The translations under genes and the position numbers were made by a program. 64,000 bases of DNA from the NCBI GenBank assembly GCA_965203865.1, contig OZ241916.1, positions 1,550,001 to 1,614,000 on the forward strand. The letters run 5' to 3'. Below are positions 1 through 9,008 of this stretch, in pieces (the stretch's first letter is position 1; each line of letters starts with the position of its first letter). The notes beneath the pieces are model-generated. The model was not told the DNA's origin and made no database searches. It was given only the letters and a program-made list of their open reading frames with translations. The DNA comes from G965200765 sp965203865 (GTDB lineage Bacteria > Pseudomonadota > Gammaproteobacteria > Arenicellales > JAJDZL01).

Positions 1-358
1 AGATCGACTCAATTGCATGTCCAAAATGCTTGATTGTTGCTTGCTGGGTAAAGGTTCCTGCCGGCCCCAGTATCGCAACTTTCGTCAGTTGTTCAACAGC
101 CCGTGTGGCGGACATGATTTCCCTGAATATATGAACCATGTTTTCATCGGATATTGGTCCGGTGTTGCGCACCTTGACATCTTGCAAGATTTTCGCTTCG
201 CGCTCGGGAACAAAATACTGGGGATTGCTGGACAGTTGGCGCTTAGTATCGGCAATTTTCTTGCCAACAGCTCCCCGTTTGCAAATTAATTCTTGTATTT
301 CGACATCAATCTCGTCGATTTCTTTTCGCAACGGTTCCAAGTTCTGTGTTGGGTTCAT
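1..358 (-). CDS. pheA: Chorismate mutase / prephenate dehydratase (P-protein), N-terminal part
   Basis: Bifunctional enzyme of phenylalanine synthesis: chorismate to prephenate, then to phenylpyruvate. Translating the minus strand from the ATG at 356-358 gives 119 codons before the window edge. Residues 1 to about 90 are an AroQ-type chorismate mutase helix (MNPTQNLEPLRKEIDEID at the start, later VPEREAKIL). They are followed by LGPAGTFTQQA, the opening of the prephenate dehydratase domain. The C-terminal dehydratase and ACT regulatory domains lie outside the window. The start codon overlaps the gyrA stop (ATGA), so translation is probably coupled to gyrA. In many gammaproteobacteria serC sits between the two genes; here it does not. 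Confidence 0.93.
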   Translation of the reverse strand, partial: MNPTQNLEPLRKEIDEIDVEIQELICKRGAVGKKIADTKRQLSSNPQYFVPEREAKILQDVKVRNTGPISDENMVHIFREIMSATRAVEQLTKVAILGPAGTFTQQATIKHFGHAIESI

Positions 359-2958
359 TCAAGTTCTTCCGTTGAAGTTGCCTGTTCCTCTATTTCACCC
401 TCTTCTTCATCGCTCTCAACAATTCTGGCCACGGCAGCCAATTCTTGTCCCTCCCCCAGTCTGATCAACCGAACCCCGCCAGCAGCCCGACTCAGTCGTG
501 AAACCGAGCATGCTCGGGTGCGAATCAATGTGCCACCATCGGTAATTAGCATAACTTCATCGGTTTCCGTCACTAGTAATGCGTCTACTATTGTAATCTT
601 GCCGTCCCGTCGTTTTTTCGGCAATATCACAACCCCTTTTGTATTCCTGCCTTTTACTGGAAACTCCTTCACAAAAGTTCGCTTGCCCAAACCATCACTG
701 CTAACCAGTAGTGCAGTAGCATCTTCTTCGATATCGGCAGGAACCAAAATCATTGAAATTACAGTTTCCTCTTTACTCAATTTGATCCCGCGTACGCCGC
801 GAGCCGCTCGTCCCATGGGGCGGATCTTTGACTCACAAAAGCGTGCTGCCCGCCCAGCACTATTAAACAAGAGAATATGGTAATTTCCTTCAGTCAATCC
901 AACATTGACCAATTCATCATCATCATTGAGAACAATTGCTCGAATCCCGTTACTTCTTGGATTGGAAAAAACACTTAAATCACACTTTTTTATCTTGCCC
1001 TTCCTGGTTGACATTACAACGTACCTGCCTTCGTCAAATCCTTCTATTGGAAGAACCACAGTAACTTTTTCACCTTCAGACAATTTCAGTAGATTTACCA
1101 GCGGTCTACCTCGAGCCGTTCTGCTTGCCTGAGGAAGCTTGTAAACTTTGATCCAGAACAATTTCCCAAAATTTGTAAAGCAAAGGAGTGTATTGTGGGT
1201 ATTCGCAATGAACATGCGACTTACAAAATCATCATCCTTGTGAGTTGTCGCTGTCTTGCCCTTGCCACCCCGATGCTGCGCTTCATAATCTGATGCAGGC
1301 TGCCGCTTGGCGTACCCTGCACGAGAAATTGTAACAATCATGTCTTCCCGGGCAATCAAATCTTCGTCGGTGTAGTCCTCTTCAGCTTCAATTATCCGGG
1401 TTCTCCGAACATCATCTTTTCCATATTCATCACGAGCTTCTATCAGCTCCTTCTTGATTACATCTTCAAGCAAACTGGGAGTTGCAAGAATTTCCACATT
1501 TTTAGCGATTTCCTGCAGGACACTTTTGAATTCATCAAAGACCTTTTCCTGTTCAAGCCCGGTCAAACGATGCAACCTTAAATCCAGAATTGCATCAACT
1601 TGTGCTTCAGACAGCCTGTAGCCTTGGTCAACTATTCCAAAGCCAGAATTAGCGCCCTGCTCCAGATCGTCAATTTCTATTGAACCTCTTAGTTCAATTG
1701 CAAGCTTTGGATTCCAGAATTCGGCCTGCAAGGTGTTTTTTGCTTCTGGACGATTTGGTGCCGCACGAATAATATCAATGAGCCTGTCGATATTCGAGAG
1801 GGCTACCGTAAATCCTTCCAGCAAATGGGCTCTTTCACGTGCCTTGCGTAGTTCGTATATTAATCTGCGAGTAACAACTTCCCGTCGATGACGTAAAAAA
1901 TTACTCAGTAATGCTTTTAAATCAAATAGATTTGGCTGATTGTTTTCCAATCCCACCAAGTTGATTCCATATGAAATTTGCAACTTGGTTTGAGAATACA
2001 AATTATTCAAGACTACCTCGGGAATTGCATCCTGCTTGAGTTCAATCACAATTCTCATGCCAGACTTGTCGGATTCATCGCGCATATCGGAGATGCCTTC
2101 CAGTTTCTTTTCCCGAACCAGATCTGCAATCTGTTCAATCAAGCGTGCCTTGATAATCTGGAACGGTATTTCAGTAACAATAATTGAAACTTTTTTGGAA
2201 TCTTTGCTCGTCTCAAACTCAGCCTTGGCACGAATGCGAATTGAGCCGCGCCCGGTTTGGTAAGCCTTGATAATTCCGGCTCTGCCATTAATGATTCCTG
2301 CTGTTGGAAAATCTGGACCGGGAATGTACTCCATTAAATCCTGGACACTTAGAGAATCATCATCAATTAATGCCAGGCAAGCTCCTATAATTTCGGACAA
2401 GTTGTGCGGGGGAATCTTGGTCGCCATTCCTACGGCAATTCCGTCCGAACCATTCATCAAAAGATTGGGCAACCGGGTGGGCAAGACCGTCGGTTGCAAC
2501 TCGGTTTCATCGTAGTTGGGAATAAAATCTACAGTTTCCTTGTCAATATCTGCAAGCAGTTCGTGTGCCAGCTTGGAAAGACGAACTTCGGTGTATCGCA
2601 TCGCTGCTGCTGAATCCCCGTCAATCGAACCAAAGTTGCCCTGACCATCAATTAGCGGATTTCGCATTGAAAAATCCTGAGCCATACGAACAATCGAATC
2701 GTAGATTGCTGATTCTCCATGCGGATGATACTTACCCATCACGTCACCGGCTACGCGGGCAGATTTCTTGTAGGGCTTGTTCCAGTCATTTCCCAGCTCT
2801 GCCATCGCATATAAAATTCTGCGATGCACAGGTTTCAAGCCATCCCTTACATCGGGCAAGGCGCGCCCGACAATTACACTCATGGCGTAGTCAAGATACG
2901 ACTTTCGCATTTCCTGCTCAAGATTGGCGGTAACAGTTTCTTTCGCGATAGATTCCAT
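355..2958 (-). CDS. gyrA: DNA gyrase subunit A
   Basis: DNA-cleaving subunit of gyrase, which works with GyrB to introduce negative supercoils. The 867-residue protein has the usual length. Tyr122 in AAMRYTE is the catalytic tyrosine. The quinolone-determining region reads HPHGESAIYDS with Ser83 and Asp87, the residues of sensitive enzymes. The gyrase box QHRGGKGK is present in the C-terminal beta-pinwheel domain, which separates GyrA from ParC, and the tail is acidic as in other GyrA proteins. GyrB is not in the window. The gene has a possible promoter at 2984-3011 and overlaps pheA downstream by 3 bases. Confidence 0.98.
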   Translation of the reverse strand: MESIAKETVTANLEQEMRKSYLDYAMSVIVGRALPDVRDGLKPVHRRILYAMAELGNDWNKPYKKSARVAGDVMGKYHPHGESAIYDSIVRMAQDFSMRNPLIDGQGNFGSIDGDSAAAMRYTEVRLSKLAHELLADIDKETVDFIPNYDETELQPTVLPTRLPNLLMNGSDGIAVGMATKIPPHNLSEIIGACLALIDDDSLSVQDLMEYIPGPDFPTAGIINGRAGIIKAYQTGRGSIRIRAKAEFETSKDSKKVSIIVTEIPFQIIKARLIEQIADLVREKKLEGISDMRDESDKSGMRIVIELKQDAIPEVVLNNLYSQTKLQISYGINLVGLENNQPNLFDLKALLSNFLRHRREVVTRRLIYELRKARERAHLLEGFTVALSNIDRLIDIIRAAPNRPEAKNTLQAEFWNPKLAIELRGSIEIDDLEQGANSGFGIVDQGYRLSEAQVDAILDLRLHRLTGLEQEKVFDEFKSVLQEIAKNVEILATPSLLEDVIKKELIEARDEYGKDDVRRTRIIEAEEDYTDEDLIAREDMIVTISRAGYAKRQPASDYEAQHRGGKGKTATTHKDDDFVSRMFIANTHNTLLCFTNFGKLFWIKVYKLPQASRTARGRPLVNLLKLSEGEKVTVVLPIEGFDEGRYVVMSTRKGKIKKCDLSVFSNPRSNGIRAIVLNDDDELVNVGLTEGNYHILLFNSAGRAARFCESKIRPMGRAARGVRGIKLSKEETVISMILVPADIEEDATALLVSSDGLGKRTFVKEFPVKGRNTKGVVILPKKRRDGKITIVDALLVTETDEVMLITDGGTLIRTRACSVSRLSRAAGGVRLIRLGEGQELAAVARIVESDEEEGEIEEQATSTEELE

Positions 2959-3705
2959 TTTAAAAATTCAGGTTACTTGCCAAATATTACATTCGGCACT
3001 GTTTGATGAAACATTCAGTCAGGCCTTTCCAAGCAAGAAAGGCAAATGGTCGAACCTTTACTATTTTATTTGATTTTGAATTTTTAATGATTTGATTTAC
3101 ACAAATCGGGACATAAACATAAATGGGAAAACAAACACGAACTGCTCCGAGTAAATACTGCATCAATTATTTCAATATGTTAATCAATCTTTTCAAACTT
3201 CTGTACTAAATTACATCTAATCACTACATTTCACTGAAGATTGAACAAAAATACAATTGTTGATGCTGTCATGCGCAACATATAAGCTACAAAATGCTCT
3301 TCAAAACTGAAGTTTTAACTTTTGGGAGCTTTTCGTTGGTTCAGATACTTATGAAACTTCCAGTAAAGTCCAAAAAGAAATTTGAAAAGAAAAACATGCC
3401 TCTAACTATAATTAAGGAAAGCCCGAATCAGCACATGAACAACGGCGGTTTGCGGCGTTCGTTCCGGCTACTGAAGTTTTCAGTAGCGGATATTGAAGGG
3501 GAAAACAAACTCGACAGCATACTCATTCAGATCGTTTCGTTGTATGATTCGACAACCCTTTATAATAGTTATAGGCATGAAGAAAAATTAGCTCAAGTCC
3601 TTGTAATTAGATATATAATTCTCTCAAAATTTTAGTACTCTGCAGTCAAAATGCATGTATATTACTTGAAGAGTCAACAACTAACTGATTGGGGGGGGCT
3701 GGGAT
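2959..3705. other. 747-base AT-rich region between gyrA and the accessory operon
   Basis: No gene here is convincing. It contains the gyrA leader and possible promoter, a 113-codon plus-strand reading frame at 3294-3635 with no recognisable domain or clear ribosome binding site, and a perfect 9-bp hairpin at 3467-3487 (GCTACTGAA, loop GTT, TTCAGTAGC) without a following T-run. It ends in a run of eight G at 3691-3698, next to the start of the 3706 gene. The divergent gyrA and accessory-operon promoters should both lie here. Confidence 0.6.
2984..3011 (-). promoter_or_regulatory. Possible sigma-70 promoter of gyrA
   Basis: On the minus strand, TTTCAT (3006-3011) and TAATAT (2984-2989) are separated by 16 bases, about 25 bases upstream of the gyrA start. 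The -10 box is good and the -35 box is weak. This is a by-eye prediction with no experimental support. Confidence 0.3.
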
Positions 3706-4968
3706 ATGGAAAGTGCTCAATTCAATTGTGGGATGCTTCGTGCGGAATTTGAGCCTGCTGAAGACATGGAAAGCCACATCCGTGTTATTCAGGGCAATCT
3801 CGAAAATCAAGGTTATACGAACTTCAAATCCAAATTTGATGCCGATTCATTTGATTTTCAAAGGGATGGTAGCATTCTGAACTATATAGGCTTTTTGGAA
3901 GACCGAAGAAACGGATTTACACTGGCACCTACCAGCATAACTTTCCACACGCGCGACTTTGGTGATTACGACTTTATAGTCTCAGCATTAATGGCCGGGC
4001 TTGAATGTATACATAATGCAGTATCAATCAGTCGAATCACTCGACTTGGCTTTCTGAACATCAGAGCTGTGGATTCGCAAGAAGAAAACATATGGAAAGA
4101 TTATTTCAGTTATTCCAGTGTAGAAAAACTCGGTTTAAAAAAGCAACATGCTCAATTTCAGCAGGTCTTCGCTTCTGATTTTGAATCGAACAGCAAGAAG
4201 GGCAGTCTAACATTGAATGTTCACCTCGAAAATTCTTGTGATGACATATCAACTGATTTAGGTGTTGATGAATATTCCTTTATTGACCAATTAGTTTCAA
4301 CAGAGCGGGAAACTGAGAGCCAATTGGGTCGAGTGTTTTCCGGCGTACTTGTAGATCATTTTGTTGAAAGTTCATTTAGTTTGGAGAATGATGAAATTGA
4401 CATGTTTTTTTACAGGCTCATACAAAAAACAGAATCTTTCTTGGAAGCGGTTGAGCAGGCGATAAAAAGACAAATGTATTTTAACCAAGTGATCTCCATA
4501 CTTGAATCAAATGTAATTCAACCGGAAATTTTATCGAAAACGGAAACAGAATCAATACCTGAACACATTGAAAAAATACGAAATGTTCTAAATACAAGAA
4601 CATACGATCTTGTGAAGTTGTTTGCCGTATCAGAAAGAACATTATTTCTTTGGATTTCTGGCAAATCACTCCCGGAAACCAAAAAACGAGATTCAATTCT
4701 TCAGTTGAGCAAAATATGCGATCAGTTAACAGAATCAAATGTCAAAAGGCCAGATATACTCTTTCGTATGAAGAATTTTGACGGAAATACTCTGATGGAT
4801 ATTTTTCAGTCAGGCAAAGTTACAGACAAGCATGTGAAGGCACTTATTGAAGAAGATAGAATTATGGAGCGCGATTATCAAGAATCCGGATTGCCAGATC
4901 GCAAGTCAATTCCAATTAGTGATTGGAAATCTTACCTTTCTATACCTGGAACCATAGAAAACTATTAA
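3706..4968 (+). CDS. TIGR04255-like protein with C-terminal helix-turn-helix
   Basis: Function unknown. Residues 1 to about 260 have the pattern of the TIGR04255 family: a beta-rich N-terminus with the segment TRLGFLNIR (112-120), then a helical stretch rich in Glu and Asp. Residues about 297-342 look like a Cro/Xre-type or transposase-type helix-turn-helix (VKLFAVSERTLFLWISGK), which is not part of the usual family of roughly 250-270 residues, so the protein appears to be a fusion. It has no signal peptide or membrane segment, so it is probably a cytoplasmic, DNA-binding protein. The start at 3706 follows a G8 run closely. The next gene begins 11 bases after its stop, so the two form an operon. 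Local G+C is about 38%, lower than the housekeeping neighbours. Family assignment is from recalled pattern only. Confidence 0.6.
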   Translation: MESAQFNCGMLRAEFEPAEDMESHIRVIQGNLENQGYTNFKSKFDADSFDFQRDGSILNYIGFLEDRRNGFTLAPTSITFHTRDFGDYDFIVSALMAGLECIHNAVSISRITRLGFLNIRAVDSQEENIWKDYFSYSSVEKLGLKKQHAQFQQVFASDFESNSKKGSLTLNVHLENSCDDISTDLGVDEYSFIDQLVSTERETESQLGRVFSGVLVDHFVESSFSLENDEIDMFFYRLIQKTESFLEAVEQAIKRQMYFNQVISILESNVIQPEILSKTETESIPEHIEKIRNVLNTRTYDLVKLFAVSERTLFLWISGKSLPETKKRDSILQLSKICDQLTESNVKRPDILFRMKNFDGNTLMDIFQSGKVTDKHVKALIEEDRIMERDYQESGLPDRKSIPISDWKSYLSIPGTIENY

Positions 4969-4979
4969 GGTAATCGGCA

Positions 4980-5819
4980 ATGCACGAGTGTAGTTTGAAT
5001 TGGGAACAAGGAAGCGTTTTGAATGAAGGTAGTGCAAAAAGCCTTGGATTGATTAAAGAAAAACAGTTTGAATCTTTGCCAGTGGTCATCACACATGATT
5101 GCGACCTGCGCCATCACAAAGAGGACACTGTAGAACTGATTATTGGAGAGAAAGTCAAAAATCCTGACCCTGTTTATACCAACGCTAAAAATCCTCGACA
5201 GTTACATCTTGATTTTCTTTCTGCTGAAGGAAAATCAATTCATTTAGACATGAAATATTCGAATAGAAATTTTATCTCCAAAGAAGAATTACTGAATTTA
5301 AAGCAAGAAAAAAGTGTGTTTGAAATATCATATGAGAGTAAGAAAGTGTTGAAGCAATGGCTTGCAGCTCGGTATGGCCGGCCCGCCTTTCCGAATTCGT
5401 TCGAGAATTGTTTGCGTGAAACCAAAGGAGGCAAAACAGTAGGACGTCTTTTGGAAAAAATATTTGAGCCTATAGAACCACACATTGTTGGATTATTCTT
5501 TGACTTGGGCGAGCACATGTTGATTGAATTGAAAGAAATTCCTTATGAATTGAATATTTTTGTAGTCTACGATGGTAAAACCAATAGTATTGAGGCTCGA
5601 AACGCAGCATCGGAAGCAGTTCGAGAAATAGAATCACTTTTTTCTGATGTTTACGGAACTTTGGGAACCGCTAAAGGAATTAGTCTTGAGTCATGCAAGG
5701 CAATTTCTGACACAAAATTTGCACTATCGGATATTCGAATGATGGAGCAATGGCGATTGGAGTATCTTAGCATTGGGCAAAATTCATCAGGAGTATATTT
5801 GCAAACTGGTGAAGTTTAA
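4980..5819 (+). CDS. Unknown protein with THDCDL motif, partner of the TIGR04255-like gene
   Basis: I do not recognise a characterised function. The 279-residue protein is soluble, without signal peptide or membrane segments. Visible conserved-looking segments are VVITHDCDLRHH (35-46), NPRQLHLDF (71-79) and WLAARYGRPAFP (127-138). A Cys flanked by His and Asp, as in HDCD, occurs in several uncharacterised bacterial families and could bind metal or be catalytic; that is inference. It starts 11 bases after the upstream gene, with an AAGG-containing leader, so the two proteins are probably made together. The 280 bases after its stop are AT-rich, with no gene seen. Its restricted, AT-rich setting suggests an accessory function such as defence or toxin-antitoxin, but nothing in the sequence proves this. 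Confidence 0.6.
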   Translation: MHECSLNWEQGSVLNEGSAKSLGLIKEKQFESLPVVITHDCDLRHHKEDTVELIIGEKVKNPDPVYTNAKNPRQLHLDFLSAEGKSIHLDMKYSNRNFISKEELLNLKQEKSVFEISYESKKVLKQWLAARYGRPAFPNSFENCLRETKGGKTVGRLLEKIFEPIEPHIVGLFFDLGEHMLIELKEIPYELNIFVVYDGKTNSIEARNAASEAVREIESLFSDVYGTLGTAKGISLESCKAISDTKFALSDIRMMEQWRLEYLSIGQNSSGVYLQTGEV

Positions 5820-6100
5820 GTATATAGATTTTGGTACTGTGGAAATGACGGTGCTATAACAACAAGTGAAAAAGGGTCGCGGTTAAACATTGATGTAAAA
5901 AATAGGAGATAAAATACTACAAGTTTGACCATTCCTAATTCTCTCGTTTTAGATGTCCCCGTTGCCCAGATAATCACCTATCCCTCTGAAAAGCAAATTT
6001 TGAAATTGGCTTTGGTTTCGACATTTTTCTAAAAGTATAATGGTCTTATCAAAAGTTATATAGTAACATTGAGTTTTTTTAGCGAGCCAGCTCAAGAATA
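5820..6100. other. AT-rich intergenic stretch
   Basis: About 280 bases between the accessory operon and the repeat-protein gene. I see no gene, no clear terminator and no convincing promoter. Confidence 0.5.
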
Positions 6101-6499
6101 ATGTTTTGGAAAAAGTTAATAGAATTTTTAAATTTTGGGCAATTTATTAATAAGTCCCAAAAGCATCGTACTAAAACCTTGAATGTACGACCTCCTCAGA
6201 ACAGCGAGGACAACAGGAGCTGGCGATACGACGCAAGCAAGGCGAAGAACCCTCACAAAGGCAATTTAATCATAAAAGGATACCAACCTGCCCGAAATGA
6301 TGGGGACAGCAAGAACAGTAAATACGACACACGCAAGGTGAAACGCCCCCGCAACGGCAACGTGGTCATAAGAGGATACCAGCCCGGCCGGGACAGCGAA
6401 GACAGCAAGAAACGGAAATACGATACACGCAAGGTGCAGCACCCCCAAAACGGCAACGTGGTCATCAAGGGACATAAGCCCAAAAAGCCGACAGAATAA
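6101..6499 (+). CDS. Small basic protein of three 32-residue tandem repeats
   Basis: Unknown protein of 132 residues. After a short hydrophobic and basic leader (residues 1-33) it consists of three units of exactly 32 residues (34-65, 66-97, 98-129) and a PTE tail. Each unit follows the pattern xSEDSxxxKYDxRKVxxPxxG, then NVVIxGYQPxR. Lys, Arg, Asn and Pro dominate, so it is strongly basic and probably extended rather than globular. The repeats are richer in G+C than the surrounding sequence. No ribosome binding site stands out before 6101. The consistent period and conserved Tyr, Lys and GN(V/L)(V/I)I positions argue for a translated gene; nucleic-acid binding is only a guess. It lies downstream of the accessory operon and convergent to the dehydrogenase gene. 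Confidence 0.55.
   Translation: MFWKKLIEFLNFGQFINKSQKHRTKTLNVRPPQNSEDNRSWRYDASKAKNPHKGNLIIKGYQPARNDGDSKNSKYDTRKVKRPRNGNVVIRGYQPGRDSEDSKKRKYDTRKVQHPQNGNVVIKGHKPKKPTE
6200..6487 (+). repeat. Three tandem 96-bp repeats
   Basis: Units at 6200-6295, 6296-6391 and 6392-6487 encode the 32-residue repeats. The most conserved core is CGGCAACGTGGTCAT in units 2 and 3. Unit 1 is the most diverged. Confidence 0.85.
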
Positions 6500-6550
6500 A
6501 GTTTCGAATTGAATAAACCGGCGTTTGTTTTGTTTCTACTTCACCTTTGT

Positions 6551-8992
6551 CTATGAAGTCATTCGCCCTGATGAAGGGTCATATAAGTTTTCCTGCTCGA
6601 TGCTTACTGGAATCTTGGATCCTTCCACTTCAAGTTCATAGTTTCCATCAAAAAGATAATCGTCTGACACCCCTTTCGAGTTACGAACATATCCATACGC
6701 AATATTCTTTTGCACCGCATAGCCCCACCCCCCGCTTGTAACCCAGCCAACCCGCTGACCATTCCTGTAAATTGTCTCTCGCCCCAAAATGGTCACACTC
6801 TTGTCATCCGTTGTAAAACAAGACAATCTTTTCACCAGTGGTTTGTCTTTCTGACTTAGTAATGCTCCATACCCAATATACGAATATCCTTCACCCAATC
6901 TGACTGACTTTCTCATACCCGCTTCCAAGGGGGTGTAGTCGGGCCCAATATCACTTCCCAAAGCTCTGAAACCTTTCTCAAGTCTCAAGGATTCTAATGC
7001 CCGGTATCCGACATTGGTCAATTCCCATTTTTGCCCCGCTCCAAACAGCATTTTGTATACACTTGCCATACTTTCAACGGGAATATGCAATTCCCAACCC
7101 AGTTCGCCCGCAAAGGAAACTCGAAGTGCATTCACTTTTGCGCCGGCAACTTCCAAGCTTTGATATCTTGCAAACGGAAACACATCGTTGGACAAGTCAC
7201 TTTCAACTACTTCCTGCAAAAGATGTCGAGAATTCGGCCCAGAGATAGACAGTGTTCCAAATTCTGAAGTTACATCAGAAAGAGTCACTCTTCCAAGTGA
7301 TTGGGGAATATTTCTTTGAATGTGAACAAAGTGATGTGTTGCGTAACCAGTTCCTGCAACAATAAAAAACTTGTCATCCGCCAAGCGAGTAATAGTTACA
7401 TCGCATTCAATCCCGCCATGATGATTCAGCATTTGAGTATAAATAACAGCACCCACCGGGCGATTGATACGATTGCTACATAACCTTTCAAGAGTAGCCA
7501 ATGCATCAGGTCCTTCCAACATGAATTTAGCAAACGACGATTGGTCGATGATTCCAACTTTCTCACGCATAGCCATATGTTCTTCACCTATCTGATTGAA
7601 CCAATTCGGTTTTTCAAACGAGTAGACATCCTTTGGCTCCTCACCTTCAACAGCAAACCAGTTCGGCCTCTCCCAGCCTAATTTTTCACCGAAACAGGCT
7701 CGCTTTGTCTTGAGAATTTCGTAAATTGGAGACTTGAAGCAAGGGCGACCACCTTCATGTTCTTCGTGGGGCCAAGAAATCGTATAGTGCTTCGCACACA
7801 AATCTCGCGTACGTGCCTTGTTCCAAGTATGGCCCTGATGAACTTTTCCAAATCTACGAATATCAACGGGCCCCATGTCCATTTCGGGATATCCTTGAAC
7901 AATCCATTCGGCAAGTGCCCTGCCCGCACCACCTGCACTTGCAATTCCAAATGCGTTAAAGCCTGTTCCCACATAGAAATTTCTTAACTCAGGTGCTTCC
8001 CCAATGATGAAATTCCCATCAGGAGTAAACGATTCCGGACCGCATATCATTTGCTTGATATCAGCTTTTCTTAGCCCCGGCACCCTTTTCAATCCTGCCT
8101 GCATTAACGGCTCAAAGTGATCAATGTCAAAATCCAGTAAAGTAAAGCCAAAATTTTCTGGCGGCTCATCCACATTCCAAATCAAAGGATTTAGTTCATA
8201 TCCGCCAAATACCAAGCCTCCAACATCCTCCTTGAAATAAATTAACCGGTCCGGGTCCCGAACCGTAATCATGTCAGATGCAACGCCCGGAACCCGGCCC
8301 GATACAATGTAGTGATGCTTCATCGCAACGACTGGCACATTCACTCCCGCCAACTGCCCTATCTTTCTTGACCATAAGCCGGCACAATTCACAACAACCT
8401 CGCATTCGATTCTACCCATGTTTGTAACTACACCGGCTATTCGACCGTCTTTGTGTAAAATCTCTTCAACTGTGCAACCCTCAAAATACTGCCCACCCTT
8501 ACTTCGGGCACCTTTAATTAGCGCCTGCGACAAGTCGGATGGATTGGCTTGCCCGTCTGAAGGTATGTATGCGGCACCAATGACATCAGAAGCGTCAAGA
8601 ATCGGACAAAGCTTTTCAACTTCAGTTCGATCAATAAAGTGCATTTCAAGCCCAAACGCACCCGCCATTGATACTTGCCGCTTGATTTCATGCACCCTCT
8701 CCGGCCTGCAAGCCAGCCGCAATCCACCACTCATTTTCCAGCCAGTGCTCTGCCCTGTTTCGTCTTCCAGACGATCGTACAATTCAACCGAGTACTTTAG
8801 TAGTTGGGTAACATTCGCATTGGAGCGCAACTGTCCAACCAGCCCGGCGGCATGCCACGTCGAACCGTTTGTTAGTTGTCCCTGTTCCAGAAGCACAAAA
8901 TCCAATTCCCCAAGGTGCGCCAAATGATATGCAACAGAACTACCAATAATTCCGCCACCGATAATGACAACTCTACAATTTTCCGGAATCAC
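6551..8992 (-). CDS. Dimethylglycine/sarcosine dehydrogenase family flavoprotein
   Basis: An 813-residue FAD enzyme that probably removes a methyl group from dimethylglycine or sarcosine and passes the one-carbon unit to tetrahydrofolate. Residues 1 to about 390 form a DAO-type FAD domain with the dinucleotide motif GGGIIGSS (12-19) and GSTWHAAGL (43-51); the His in that motif carries FAD covalently in mammalian dimethylglycine dehydrogenase. A central FAO_M-type linker is followed by a C-terminal GcvT-like folate-binding half (about 430-800). The size and layout match bacterial DMGDH/SARDH proteins. It is the last gene of a minus-strand cluster with a glycine-betaine-type ABC transporter, which supports a role in betaine breakdown. 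The exact substrate cannot be read from sequence. It starts 16 bases after the permease gene. Confidence 0.88.
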   Translation of the reverse strand: MIPENCRVVIIGGGIIGSSVAYHLAHLGELDFVLLEQGQLTNGSTWHAAGLVGQLRSNANVTQLLKYSVELYDRLEDETGQSTGWKMSGGLRLACRPERVHEIKRQVSMAGAFGLEMHFIDRTEVEKLCPILDASDVIGAAYIPSDGQANPSDLSQALIKGARSKGGQYFEGCTVEEILHKDGRIAGVVTNMGRIECEVVVNCAGLWSRKIGQLAGVNVPVVAMKHHYIVSGRVPGVASDMITVRDPDRLIYFKEDVGGLVFGGYELNPLIWNVDEPPENFGFTLLDFDIDHFEPLMQAGLKRVPGLRKADIKQMICGPESFTPDGNFIIGEAPELRNFYVGTGFNAFGIASAGGAGRALAEWIVQGYPEMDMGPVDIRRFGKVHQGHTWNKARTRDLCAKHYTISWPHEEHEGGRPCFKSPIYEILKTKRACFGEKLGWERPNWFAVEGEEPKDVYSFEKPNWFNQIGEEHMAMREKVGIIDQSSFAKFMLEGPDALATLERLCSNRINRPVGAVIYTQMLNHHGGIECDVTITRLADDKFFIVAGTGYATHHFVHIQRNIPQSLGRVTLSDVTSEFGTLSISGPNSRHLLQEVVESDLSNDVFPFARYQSLEVAGAKVNALRVSFAGELGWELHIPVESMASVYKMLFGAGQKWELTNVGYRALESLRLEKGFRALGSDIGPDYTPLEAGMRKSVRLGEGYSYIGYGALLSQKDKPLVKRLSCFTTDDKSVTILGRETIYRNGQRVGWVTSGGWGYAVQKNIAYGYVRNSKGVSDDYLFDGNYELEVEGSKIPVSIEQENLYDPSSGRMTS

Positions 8993-9008
8993 TGCAAATA
9001 CCCCTTCA

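Noticed and set aside
293..883. 196-codon open frame antisense to the gyrA end
   Set aside because: Shadow of gyrA, low-complexity Ser-rich translation and no supporting signal.
3294..3635. 113-codon plus-strand reading frame after gyrA
   Set aside because: No recognisable domain, weak start context and high AT. It contains a perfect hairpin that does not behave like coding sequence. Mentioned only as part of the spacer.
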